Assembly (NCBI GenBank): GCA_932294295.1
Contig: OW028575.1
Location: forward strand, 39,186,253 to 39,250,252
From: Alitta virens
Taxonomy: Eukaryota; Annelida; Polychaeta; Phyllodocida; Nereididae
Direction: 5' to 3'
Length of the DNA: 64,000 nucleotides
Shown: in pieces, positions 45,526-55,097 of the stretch
Layout: every line of letters starts with the position of its first letter
Numbering within the stretch: the stretch's first letter is position 1
Notes under the pieces: generated by a model
What the model was told of the DNA's origin: nothing
The model's database searches: none
Seen by the model: the letters and a program-made list of their open reading frames with translations, nothing else
Program-made: the position numbers and the translations under genes

Positions 45526-46627
45526 CAATATGACAGTGGCCAAAATCTATTGCATTAAAATAAATAAACTTCACTTTATAGTATACATGTAAAAACCAAG
45601 CTAATGATGATTTCACAATACTGAACAATGGGTGATGATGCCATTTCCATTGTATGTTCGACGTTGGACTTTCAATGTATCATACATTTATTGCTTACAC
45701 ATAAGTGCCTTGATCAAATAAGGTGAATTTCAATCATTTGTTGCCTTAACACAATAGCAATCAGTGATCTGAAATTAAGTATCATTTTCTGTGAGTTCAC
45801 TGCACTCATCTTCACTTAATAGAACTTATCAGGTCAGCAAGATGAACTGAAGTGCCAGTTGAAGCGGAACATTGGCTTCTTAAAGACACACTGCACAAAC
45901 ATTTGACAACACAGAAGGTAAAAGTCTTTATTTATCATATATAATATATAGATAAGAATCTCTTGAATAAACCCATAAATAGCCGAGGCAATGATGATGA
46001 TATTGATAAGCTTAAGATTATGATAGAAAATTGCTGGTTGGGAAGATTACACATGCAGTTTTCAGTCAAAAATATGTAATTAAATGTAAGCAGGATCTTC
46101 CCTTGATATAATAAAAAGCAGTACGTTTAAATCTACCAAAAATCTCTCATACAGTCATGTCTCATCGTAACAAGTATTTCAATATCCCTACAATTTAGGC
46201 TGGGGACAGAGTAAACTAATTTCAATCTGTACTCAGTTATTTGAATGTTCAGTTTACTGACCTGAACAGGTGTTATGTCTACAAATGCCTATTGCTTCTA
46301 TGTATTTTGCATTATTGCTTATTTGGGTTTGCTGAAGGAGATATGATTACTTCTTGCAATCAGCTGCCACCAGGGGTGTAGATTCAAGGGGATGCGGGGG
46401 GATATATACCTCCCACTTTCTGAGAAGAGGGGGATGATCAATGCAATCATCCCCACCCCTCAATTCACAATTGAACATTTTTTTTACAGAAAACTGCAGG
46501 ATTAAATGATGTATATTTTACAGAAATCTGCTAATTTTCTAATCATATGATTGTCTTTGTCATACGGTGTTATTGTGTAGCAATAATTTAATGTAATTTC
46601 ATATACATTTTATTCCTTGGTGGAGCT
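45526..46627. other. AT-rich non-coding sequence
   Basis: Nothing recognised apart from a GGGGTGTAGATTCAAGGGG repeat-end-like string at 46374. Confidence 0.4.
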
Positions 46628-47974
46628 TATAACTGCTGGTCCCATCTCAATTACTGAAGGTGAGATGGTGTATCTCTCGGTCAGGGCGACTGTTCATGTG
46701 CCCAAATCGCACATCAGAAGCTGAAGAACAGGACACCAGGACATACACCCTCCAGGTTACCATCTCAGTGGGCACTTCAGAAGTAACTATAAATTTCTGG
46801 AAGGCTTATTCATTCCTCACCAGTTGTAGGTGAGTTACAGTTTTTATTAGCTATAATTTTGAGTCTAAAGATAGGCTGTGCTGCAGCTAAACCCTCAGCG
46901 AATCCCACAAAGCACACAGGCATCATTAAGGAGGGCCGGCGTTGCACTTTTATTTCCAAAGCAGAACTAACGCACACTTTCGTTTCTAGAGCTGAACTCT
47001 AACACTAATGCACTGACCCATATGAAATGTTAAACAGTAACACCCTATGTGGCCTAGTGGTGCCTTGTGATAGCACACTGACATATCTCGGTTATGTTTT
47101 ACAAAATTTGGAAAAATATCATTTCTTTAGTGTTCATACAGTGTGTATTGGTATCATTGGTTGTCTCCTTTTTTTTGTGGGTGGGTGGATAGGGCTTTAC
47201 GTCCTGTATTTCTGCACCTGATGGGCTAATTAGGACAGGCAGGGACCATGGCAATGAGATGAAGGATGAAACAGCCATCCAACTTAGGCTCGACCGGGAA
47301 TTGTACCTGGGACCCATTAACACTGAGCCAGGCCCCTCTCTCTTTTTTGTTGTTGATGTTGTAGTGTTTATTTGCCTGTTTGACTCTTGTTTGACTTGAA
47401 CCCTTCCCAGGTATTCTTCAACTTCCAACTGCACCTCTGGTTGAACTTGATGTTTTGGATCCAGAAAGTGCACACAACTATTCATTAAGATGTTCTGTGG
47501 ATCCAGTACCAGACAAAGATGTCCTATGCAAAGTTCATTGGTTGATTACTATGGTGAGTCTGTGTACATGTATTTTATGCATTTAGGTTCTGCATCCCTT
47601 GAAATAGATACAATACATATTACGTGTAATTACGTATTGTGACCAATCTACTGTCTTTGTTGCAGGTTCATTATGAGGAACTTGTGAGAAACGAAACACT
47701 AACTGAAGTGACTAGTATACTGCCATCGGAGATGATCAAAGCTAATTGAACATTCACTGAACAGGTTGGATGTAATGATTAGGGCAAACAGATTTGTTGC
47801 TGTTTTTTTATGTTAATACAATGATAATAACTGCATGAACTAATATATAACTTTCAGTAATAATTGTCTCCTTTTTCTGATTATTAGATAATGTGCATCA
47901 TAATTGGCTGTGAGAATGGAACGTGTTCTGAACTTTGCCCTGCTGAAAGTGAACCGTATATTCAAGACATCAAG
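46628..47974 (+). pseudogene. Degenerate exons of an extracellular multidomain host gene
   Basis: Four plus-strand exon-like blocks: about 46628-46829 (ending before GTGAGT), 47411-47553, 47666-47764 and 47888-47974. The last three have AG/GT borders and matching phase. They encode PLVELDVLDPESAHNYSLRC, a HYEELVRNETLTEVTSILPS segment and MCIIIGCENGTCSELCP, a Cys-containing beta-sandwich-like ectodomain. The third block has TGA where Trp is expected (before TFTEQ), and the first needs a frameshift. The pattern reminds me of the ectodomain of von Willebrand factor D/EGF (VWDE-like) proteins, but that is a weak recollection. A SINE sits in the first intron (47180-47345). It is probably a pseudogene or a decayed paralogue. 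Confidence 0.45.
47180..47345 (-). mobile_element. tRNA-derived SINE, copy 1
   Basis: It shares GGGCTTTACGTCCTGTATTT, GGGCTAATTAGGACAGGCAG and GAAACAGCCATCCAACTTAG with the copies at 60634 and 61889. Read on the minus strand it has the tRNA-like head at the right, more decayed here than in the 60634 copy. Confidence 0.75.
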
Positions 47975-48129
47975 GTGAGAAATGAATTGTTGCACTAAGC
48001 TTATCATGTTTAGCGAAGTTGCTAGTTAAGGTAATTGGCTTGGCAGTGAGGGACCAGGATCTGAAGCTCTAGAACAATACAAGTTAAAGGATGATGGAGA
48101 TTAAAGTAATGTTGATTTGTTTATTTAAT

Positions 48130-48852
48130 TGTAATAAAGTTGTCTGTTCCCCACAAAATCCAAGCATTACATGTTGAAAAATCTCATGTGGAACCAGCCC
48201 CCACCCAAGAATAAATTAGCAAGGACTCTCTGCAGCAGTCCTGCTGTCACTCTGCCTCTGTCTTTCTCAGCCTCACTCTGCCTCGACACTTTTTACCTTT
48301 CTGGCTTCTTGGGGATTTTGGGTCTTTGGCCTTGTACACTGAGGTGTGATGGCGTCCTACATTGGTATTCCAGTGGAAAATTGCCAGGTGTGCACGTACA
48401 GAATACTGTCGTTCTCCACAAGCTAGTCTGTAGTCATTCGCGTACACCCAGAAGCATTTTCTGTGCCTTTTTAGCCTTGATTTGCATGCAACTATTTTCA
48501 TGCTTCCCTTTAGTCCGACAATGAGATTCTGGAAAACAGCCTCTGTGTTTGCCCTGGTAGAGCAGCTCTTAGTTTCTCTGCATCTCTATCAGAATTTTTG
48601 ACTGCCCAGTGTCCTTCAGCTGTTCATGCCAGGTCCTACCATGCTGGTACTGGGGTCCATTTCAAATTTGATAAAAAGCTTTCTTGAAGGCCTTCATGGC
48701 AAGCCATAGGTCATTCTGGCTGGTAGCTGTAGTTGACTCGCAAATGAATTTTAATTGAAAGGTTTCTCTCATGAGCATCAACACTGATTGACACAGCTTG
48801 CTCCTCAAAGTAGCTGTATATCCTTCGAGGTCCACTTCATCATCTAATGAGT
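48130..48852 (-). pseudogene. Decayed coding-like region, unrecognised
   Basis: The minus strand from 48850 reads SLDDEVDLEGYTATLRSKLC and LMRETFQLKFICE, then NDLWLAMKAFKKAFYQ, a stop, and shifted frames with LKDTGQSKILIEM and further Lys/Arg-rich sequence to about 48250. Codon-like composition over some 600 bp with stops suggests an old gene or transposon ORF. I do not recognise the family. It lies immediately upstream of the U2 gene on the opposite strand. Confidence 0.35.
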
Positions 48853-49039
48853 ATCGCTTCTCAGCCTTTTGGCTAAGATCAAAGTGTAGTATCTGTTCCT
48901 ATTAGCTTTATATCTGATACGTGGCTCAATGCCACTGCAATATTAAACTGATTTTTGGACTTGGGCGAAGTGTTCGGGGCTTGCTCCACCTTTGCCACGG
49001 GTCGGCCTGGTATTGCAGTACCTCCAGGATTGGCCCACC
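48853..49039 (+). ncRNA. U2 small nuclear RNA gene or close pseudogene
   Basis: The sequence starts ATCGCTTCTCAGCCTTTTGG and has the branch-site-pairing region AAAGTGTAGTATCTG intact, stem-loop II TATCTGATAC, the Sm site ACTGATTTTTGG, loop III GGGGCTTGCTCC and loop IV GGTATTGCAGTACCTCC. The length, about 187 nt, is that of a full U2. U2 pairs with the intron branch point in the spliceosome. Some positions differ from the U2 sequences I remember (CTCAGCC for CTCGGCC, CCTATTAGCTTTATATC in stem IIa), though a G-U pair would keep the stem. ATGAAAGATTC 15-20 nt downstream could be a 3' box. The upstream 60 bp look like decayed coding sequence, so promoter elements are doubtful. It may be a full-length pseudogene. 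Confidence 0.85.
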
Positions 49040-49097
49040 ACCTTTACTTAACTTAATGAAAGATTCTTCTTTCTTGACCTTTAGTTACTTTGACTTT

Positions 49098-49218
49098 AGG
49101 TGGTCACTGTGCCTTTAGGTGGTCACTGTGCCTTCAGGTGGTCACTGTGCCTTCAGGTGGTCACTGTGCCTTCAGGTGGTCACTGTGCCTTCAGGTGGTC
49201 ACTGTGCCTTCAGGTGGT
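49098..49218. repeat. 19-bp minisatellite
   Basis: AGGTGGTCACTGTGCCTTC (19 bp) is repeated six to seven times with a T/C change in the first units. It directly precedes the Harbinger transposase reading frame. Confidence 0.95.
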
Positions 49219-49220
49219 CA

Positions 49221-49611
49221 GATAAGGGATAGGCCTGTGTTGCGTCGTCTAAGGGATCGGCTTAATCCACTTGATAACATCAGTGATAAAATGGCATATC
49301 GCATGTACAGATTTCGACCACAGACAATTGTGATAATCATGGATGCACTGGAAAATGATCTAAACTTCCCCAACAACAAGGGATTACCCCTGCCATCGTT
49401 GTTATGTGTGTGTGTGACCCTGAGATTTTTAGCTATTGGTACCTTCCTCTCGGTTGTTGGTGACACCCTGGGGGGGGGGGGGGGTTTTCAAAGAGCACAG
49501 TTTGGAGAGTGGTGCACAAGGTCTGTGCTGCCCTTGTCCTTCGTATACGAAATTATGTGAACTTCCCCGAAGATTTGAGGGCTCTAAAACAAGCATTCTT
49601 CAGCAAAAGAG
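49221..49611 (+). pseudogene. PIF/Harbinger transposase, N-terminal part
   Basis: The plus strand reads RLRDRLNPLDNISDKMAYRM, YRFRPQTIVIIMDALENDL and LLCVCVTLRFLAIGTFLSVV (49246-49467). A run of 15 G at 49470-49484 shifts the frame, and it continues as FSKSTVWRVVHKVCAALVL to LRALKQAFFSKRG at 49611. This is the helix-turn-helix-containing N-terminal half of HARBI1-like transposases (GxFxxVVGDxLGxSxSTVxR pattern). The next residues of the family (FPNTIGAVDG) are not here but at 60520, about 10.9 kb away. PIF/Harbinger transposases cut and paste DNA at TWA sites. This copy is broken by the G-run and by the insertion. Confidence 0.85.
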
Positions 49612-50303
49612 GTGACTATAATTTTATACAGTCAACAGTCAAATTACGACTCCACTCAGCAAATGCAGAACTGAGCATTCAGTTTGATATACCTGAGAAG
49701 CAGGTTAGCAATGTGTTCATCACATGGATTAATTTTATGTATGTGCAGTGAGATAAACTGGTGGCCTTCAAGGGAACTGGTTCACTATTTTGCTCCAAGT
49801 GGATTCAGCGAGAAATTCCCCAACACTAGAGTGATTATAGATGGTACGGAATGCCCAATTAAGAAACCAAAGCAACCAGCAAGCGACTTTTTCCACCTAC
49901 AAAAATCGCAACACAGTCAAAGTTTTAGTAGGTATCACTCCTGCAGGACTTGTGTCCTATGTTTCACCAGCCTACGGTGGATCCACAAGTGACAGACAGA
50001 TTTGCGAACGATCTGGTCTGCCCACAATGTGTGATCCGCTTGATGAAATTATGGCGGATAAAGGTTTTAATGTCGAGGACCTTTTCTTGCCATACCAAGT
50101 CCGCCTGAACATTCCGACTTTTGTTAAGAAAAGGAACAGCCAGCAAGAGAGTACATGTGGAGCGGATTATCGGACTGGCCAAAACGTACAAGATTCTAAC
50201 TCAGCCAATGAGTCACATAGAGTCTTCCCTTGCGTCAAGAATTATCAAAGTTGTATTTGTTCTCTGCAATTTTAGAAAATGCATCGTACCTGATGATGCC
50301 TGA
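49612..50303 (+). pseudogene. ISL2EU-type (DDE_4 family) transposase, C-terminal half
   Basis: It starts abruptly inside the helix-turn-helix region (VKLRLHSANAELSIQFDIPE, SNVFITWINFMYVQ). It continues after a frame change with NWWPSRELVHYFAPSGFSEK, VIIDGTECPIKKPKQPAS (first catalytic Asp), KNRNTVKVLVGITPAGLVSY, GGSTSDRQICERSG, IMADKGFNVEDL (second Asp) and KRVHVERIIGLAKTYKILTQ (third acidic residue), stopping at 50303. The family is a IS5-like DDE transposase group found with THAP domains in animals. Three frame shifts and loss of the N-terminal half make it inactive. Elements of the ISL2EU superfamily are, to my knowledge, reported to carry a YqaJ nuclease as a second gene, which fits the gene at 56808-59409. 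Confidence 0.8.
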
Positions 50304-51073
50304 TGATAAGTAACATTACTTTTTTTATGACACTCTAGAGTTTATTTTCCTCCAAATGACAACAAGATATGTAATACACAATTTTAAAAAACATGTACGA
50401 CAATATCTAATAGACCTTTAACGACTTCAATGGAGCACTTTCAAAAAAGTTGTCATGCTCTGAGCATAAATCAGATGACATACAATGACTACAAAGTAGA
50501 CTAGTAGTTAAATCTGATGAGATACAATGAGTACAAAGTAGAATTACAAACTGACTAGCATTTTTGCTAATAGGTGAGATAAATCTGACATTATGCGATA
50601 CAATGACTACAAAAGGAGTAGTTGGCTAGTAAAATATGAAATGTATTGGGTAGACAAGTTTTCTATGTCACATCATAACATGCATTTTTGACTTCACATT
50701 GTAAAATATTGTGTGTCTTAACAGGCACATAAAAAAATGATTTTGTAACAATAATAACAATACGTTGGCCTGACAGCGTAATTTTTGTTGGCGGGAAAAT
50801 CTATTTTTAGCTACGCTGGCGGCGCCACCAATCACGTGATCTTTCTAGGTCATCTTCAACGCTCCGCCATCTTACTAGCACGCCAGACAAATCACTACAA
50901 CTTTAATCTACATATTCCGATAATTCGTCAGTCTTCAGAGCCGTCTTCCGTCAGACTACGTTCCGTTCGAGTGCAGGGTTTCGCACAGAAAGAAAGCTCT
51001 TTCCTCTTCTGTACCGTTTATTTTGTCCACTTACAATTTCTGGGTCACGCATCCCATGTTTGTAAACACAACA
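50304..51073. other. Junction region: end of transposase gene, 5' part of the Ngaro-type element
   Basis: AT-rich sequence up to about 50760. From there GC content and CpG rise (GCGGCGCCACCAATCACGTG at 50820), probably the retroelement's 5' region. The exact element start was not found, since these elements make no target duplication. Confidence 0.4.
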
Positions 51074-51709
51074 ATGGCGGACGATTCCCTCGTGGTTCTG
51101 GGACACAGTTTTATTCAGGGCACTTACCAACACCTGCTTGGCCCCAATCAGCAGTTAACATCATCCTCCCTTGCCCGCAAACTTAATCTCGAGAAGCTGC
51201 TTGGTAGGGTGTTTATGTCGGGACAACGTGGTGCCAAAGCTTGCGAAACTGCCCAGAATTATTTTACTCTGCCTTCTTCTTTGCTTAACCGGGTACAGCC
51301 ACGGTACGCCATCTTGGAACTCGGCACTAACGACTTAGCAAGTGGCGCCGATCCCTTACAGGTTGTCACCAGTATTATAGACATTGCTAACAAACTCGTT
51401 TCTGACTATGGTGTCCAACAAGTAAATGTGTGTCAATTGCTCAACCGCTGGTCGGCAATTACCAATTTGACGCCCACACAGTTTTCCCAACTGGTTTTTA
51501 CGACAAACCAATATCTTAAGAATATGTGTGAGGGGGACCACTCACTCATTTACCACGTCCATCAGGGTTTCTGGGCCGGCACAGCAATGACTTGGACATT
51601 GGATGGCATTCACCCCAACTCTCGAAAAGGCAGGAAGCTCTACATAAAGTTCCTGAGAAGGGCTGTGTTCCAGGCCATTACCAGGGCCAAGAAGCCTAAA
51701 GTGCTGTGA
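51074..51709 (+). CDS. SGNH/GDSL-type hydrolase ORF of the Ngaro element
   Basis: 211 residues from ATG at 51074, chosen because AACAATGG is a good initiation context and the family block starts just after it. An in-frame upstream ATG at 51023 would add 17 residues. Block I is VVLGHSF (nucleophile Ser in GHS), block II SGQRGAK, block III LGTNDL (Asn of the oxyanion hole) and block V DGIHPNSRKG (Asp-His). All four conserved positions of SGNH hydrolases are kept. The C-terminus is Lys/Arg-rich. Such esterase-like domains occur in some Ngaro and CR1 elements. Their role is unknown, with lipid or acyl-ester hydrolysis often suggested. No signal peptide. The frame is fully open, unlike RT. Confidence 0.85.
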   Translation: MADDSLVVLGHSFIQGTYQHLLGPNQQLTSSSLARKLNLEKLLGRVFMSGQRGAKACETAQNYFTLPSSLLNRVQPRYAILELGTNDLASGADPLQVVTSIIDIANKLVSDYGVQQVNVCQLLNRWSAITNLTPTQFSQLVFTTNQYLKNMCEGDHSLIYHVHQGFWAGTAMTWTLDGIHPNSRKGRKLYIKFLRRAVFQAITRAKKPKVL

Positions 51710-51855
51710 TTCTCCTTTCCTGTCTTTCTTGACAGATTATTGACAATAAGGTATCCATATTATTAAATTGCCAGTTTATTCCTTTTGTTGCCACAGTCAT
51801 TTGACACTAATTAGCCAATGCATTCTCCTGTCAATTTGACTCCAGTTATTAATGT

Positions 51856-52226
51856 CCTGTCATTCTAGACAGCATTTAGCTTCCTGTCATTCTAGACAGC
51901 ATTTAGCTTCCTGTCATTCTAGACAGCATTTAGCTTCCTGTCATTCTAGACAGCATTTAGCTTCCTGTCATTCTAGACAGCATTTATCTTCCTGTCCTTC
52001 TTGACACCAATTCAAAATTTGGAATTATTTAACCTGCCTTTGACAGTTAGGCTTAAATTCCCTGTCTTTATTGACAGAAATTACGATTTATTCCCCTGTC
52101 TTTCTTGACAGAAATATGATTTATTCCCTGTCTTTCTCGACAGAAATTATGATTTATTCCCTGTCTTTCTTGACAGAAATTATGATTTATTCCCCTGTCT
52201 TTCTTGACAGAAATTATGAATTATTC
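51856..52226 (+). repeat. Two tandem arrays sharing a CTGTC-N6-GACAG hairpin
   Basis: Array 1 (51856-51990) is five units of 27 bp, CCTGTCATTCTAGACAGC plus ATTTAGCTT. Array 2 (starting 52061, 52095, 52127, 52160 and 52194) is five units of 32-34 bp with CCTGTCTTTCTTGACAGAAA. Different spacers, same 5-bp inverted repeat with a 6-base loop. Single copies also occur at 51719, 51991 and 52256. They sit between the hydrolase and Gag frames. The frame at 52071-52304 is a repeat translation. Confidence 0.9.
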
Positions 52227-52394
52227 CCGGTATTTGACAGCAACTTATTTACTTGCCTGTCTTTTTCACAATTTACCGATTCTTTATTATTCACTAATTA
52301 TTAGTACACTTAATTTCTCCAAACCAATGTAACATTCCAACTTAACAGCTCTCATTGCACAATTCCTGTTGCTTACGAATTTTCTGTTTCAGCT

Positions 52395-53543
52395 ATGCCG
52401 AAAGTGACAGCCAAATCCGGCAGACCAGCCCGCCAATCCCGCCCCCCAGCTCGCTTGCGAGACAGCGACAGCGACAACGACAACGATGATACCACCAGGG
52501 CCCCACCGCCACAAGATGCCACGCCTATGCAGGATGTCGTCTTAACAGCTGTGGCAACTATGCAAAAGATGCTCGAACAACAGCAGCAGATATTTGCCAC
52601 CACCCTGACATCAATACAAGCCTCCCTCCAGACGCTGGCGGGGCAAGTACATCAAACAGCCTCGTTGCCGATACCCATATCTCCACTCCCACAATGTGCT
52701 CCGTCAACATCCAGGCAAGACTGCTCGGCAGCATCTGTTAGCCAAGCCAGCGACGCAATGGAAACACTGCCCGGTGAGTTCCCCATGCATAACTCTTTCC
52801 TGCAGGACAGACCAATAGTAGCCACAGTAGCACCAATAGGCACCACCATTCGGCAGTCCATTAAATTAAAGATCTGGGAGCACAAATTTGTGGATTTCCA
52901 GGACCTGCTTGACCCGGACCGTGTTCCAGATTACACCCTAAAGGTTATGGATACTGCTGACCAACCCCAGCTCAGCATATGCCACAAGAAAGCAAAAGAT
53001 CTCTCCTCAACCGACTGGAGTGCAGCAATGGATATTTATATGGCATTGTATATTCAAAAATATCCCGCTGAAGCCACAGCCATCCTGTCATACAGCCAGT
53101 TTATAAAAAACCTCATGCGGCTTGGCGCCAACTGGTTGCTGTACGACACCAAGTACCGCACAACCAGAGAATTCAACAAATGTTCCTGGCTAACAGTCCG
53201 CACTGACCTTGAACGAGAGGCTTTTCTGGTCAGATCCGACGACAGGACGAAGAAGCCCTTTCGTGGACAGGCCCAGCAGGACAACTCCTTCGCCCGGGTT
53301 CCACCTGGGTACTGCTTCGCCTACCACAAGGAAGGCGTTCGTTGCACCAACCAAAGGTGCACTTACAAGCACGCTTGCTATAAGTGCGGCAAGGGACACC
53401 CCGCCTTTAACAAGTGCAACATCGGCAACACGACCTACAAGAATGACCGCAAGCACAAACACAAGCATGACAACGACTATTCGGACGACGACCACCGCAA
53501 GTCCCAGGCTTCCAAGCCCAGTAAACATCGCAGCTCTCGATAA
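52395..53543 (+). CDS. Gag-like ORF of the Ngaro element
   Basis: 382 residues from ATG at 52395 to TAA at 53543. The N-terminus is basic and Pro-rich, then an acidic Asp/Ser stretch, followed by a Gln-rich helix (QKMLEQQQQIFATT) likely to be a coiled coil. The middle contains IKLKIWEHKFVDFQDLLDPD. The C-terminus has FAYHKEGVRCTNQRCTYKH, a CCCH-like finger, then CYKCGKGHPAFNKC, a CCHC-type knuckle. A Lys/His/Asp-rich tail ends the protein. By analogy it coats element RNA. The pol frame overlaps its end (from about 53500 in another frame). The frame has no internal stops. Confidence 0.8.
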   Translation: MPKVTAKSGRPARQSRPPARLRDSDSDNDNDDTTRAPPPQDATPMQDVVLTAVATMQKMLEQQQQIFATTLTSIQASLQTLAGQVHQTASLPIPISPLPQCAPSTSRQDCSAASVSQASDAMETLPGEFPMHNSFLQDRPIVATVAPIGTTIRQSIKLKIWEHKFVDFQDLLDPDRVPDYTLKVMDTADQPQLSICHKKAKDLSSTDWSAAMDIYMALYIQKYPAEATAILSYSQFIKNLMRLGANWLLYDTKYRTTREFNKCSWLTVRTDLEREAFLVRSDDRTKKPFRGQAQQDNSFARVPPGYCFAYHKEGVRCTNQRCTYKHACYKCGKGHPAFNKCNIGNTTYKNDRKHKHKHDNDYSDDDHRKSQASKPSKHRSSR

Positions 53544-55097
53544 ATATCTACAAAGTTACCCCGATAAGCAAACCATCATTTCAGGATTTTCCGGAGGTTT
53601 CCGGCTTGGGTTTCAAGGCCCACAAACATCTTTGGTTTCGAAAAACTCTGATTCCATTGTAAAATATCATGACATAGTCCAGCAAAAGTTGCATGCCGAA
53701 ATTAAAGTTAAACCGCATCAGTGGCCCATTTTTATCTCCTCCTCTCCCCAACTTCAAAACTTCACCATTAGCCTTGATCCCAAAGAAAACTCCTGGAAAA
53801 TACAGACTGATACACAATCTGTCCTTCCCTTACGACAACCAGTCAGTGAACTACAATATACCTTCCGAGCTAACCTCAGTCAAATATCAAACTCTAAACG
53901 ATGCCATCCATCTAATTCAACTTCACTCTCCTAATGCCTATCTTGCTAAAGCTGATATCGCCGACGCATTTAGAATTATACCACTTCATCCTGACCACTA
54001 CAATCTCCTGGGTTTTCGCTTTGATGGAAAGTATTACTATGACAAGATGTTGTGCATGGGCGCAGCCTCATCTTGTCGTATATTTGAGCAATTCTCGGAT
54101 GCCATTATCTGGATTTTAAAACATAAGTTTTCCATGACTTCTGTGGTTAAGGTATTGGATGACTTTCTATTCATCCAACCATCATTCGAAACGTTGCAAA
54201 CGAGACTTGCATACCTTTTTGCATCTATGCACACAACTTTCAGTGCCCATTGCTCAAAACAAAACCGAAGGGCCATCCCACATCCTCACATTCTTGGGCT
54301 TAGAATTAGACTCAGTGGCCATGGAAGCAAGATTGCCTCTTGATAAACTAACTACATATTCACAGGATGTACAAAATGTCTTGACCCTATCCAAGATCAC
54401 TCTTAGGGACATAAAATCGATCATCGGTAAACTTCAGTTTACTACAAGAGTCATCCCAGCTGGAAGAGCGTTTCTAAGAAGACTCCATAACCTAACTATT
54501 GGTGTTAATAAGCCTTATTATTACCTTCGGCTCACCAGAACCGCCAAGTTAGATTTAGCCATGTGGCTTGACTTCATGAGCAAATACAACGGTGTCACCA
54601 TGATATCCCGTACAAATCATTCCCCATTACTCACTACAACATTCTGCTCAGATTCTTCAAAAGCCGGTTATGGGATAACATATCAATCACAATGGATGTC
54701 CGGTTTATGGCCAGCGGAGTGGCAAGACCTAAACATTGTAATCCTAGAGTTATATCCTATCTTCATCCCCATAGCCATGTTTGCCGATAACTTAATAAAC
54801 TCGCATGTCACTTTCTTCACTGACAATATTGCTGTGGTCGAAATAGTTAACAAACAATCATCTAAGTGCAACATAACAATGCAAATCATTCGACCATTAG
54901 TTCTAGTATTATTAAGAGCCAACATCGTTTTATGCTGCAAACACATCCCAGGTGTTAATAATTTACTCTGTGACTCTTTATCCCGACAGAACCACACAGA
55001 CAACCTTCTTCGTCAATATGGTATGCAGCAGAGGCCAACAGCAATCCCACAACACCTGCTGCCGCAAAACTTCAGTCTGGACTTAGACAGCTCCTAG
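53500..55097 (+). pseudogene. Ngaro reverse transcriptase-RNase H, frameshifted
   Basis: Three frames build the enzyme. 53500-53720 is the N-terminal part (KYLQSYPDKQTIISGFSGGF). 53693-54240 is the RT palm: LALIPKKTPGKYRLIHNLS, AYLAKADIADAFRIIPLHPD, YYDKMLCMGAASSCRIFEQF and the catalytic KVLDDFLFIQ. 54159-55097 carries the thumb (LTFLGLELDS, IKSIIGKLQF) and RNase H with FCSDSSKAGYG, LELYPI, FFTDNIAV and LLCDSLSRQ, so the acidic residues are kept. Frameshifts lie near 53720 and 54240. The order and the LGLELDS / CSDSS motifs match DIRS-like elements. It would synthesise element DNA, but this copy cannot. Confidence 0.85.

Noticed and set aside
49090..49220. N-terminal extension of the Harbinger frame with repeated VVTVPSGGH
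   Set aside because: Produced by the 19-bp minisatellite. The family homology starts only after it.
53190..53528. Hydrophobic Val/Leu-rich minus-strand frame
   Set aside because: It is an antisense shadow of the Gag-like ORF.
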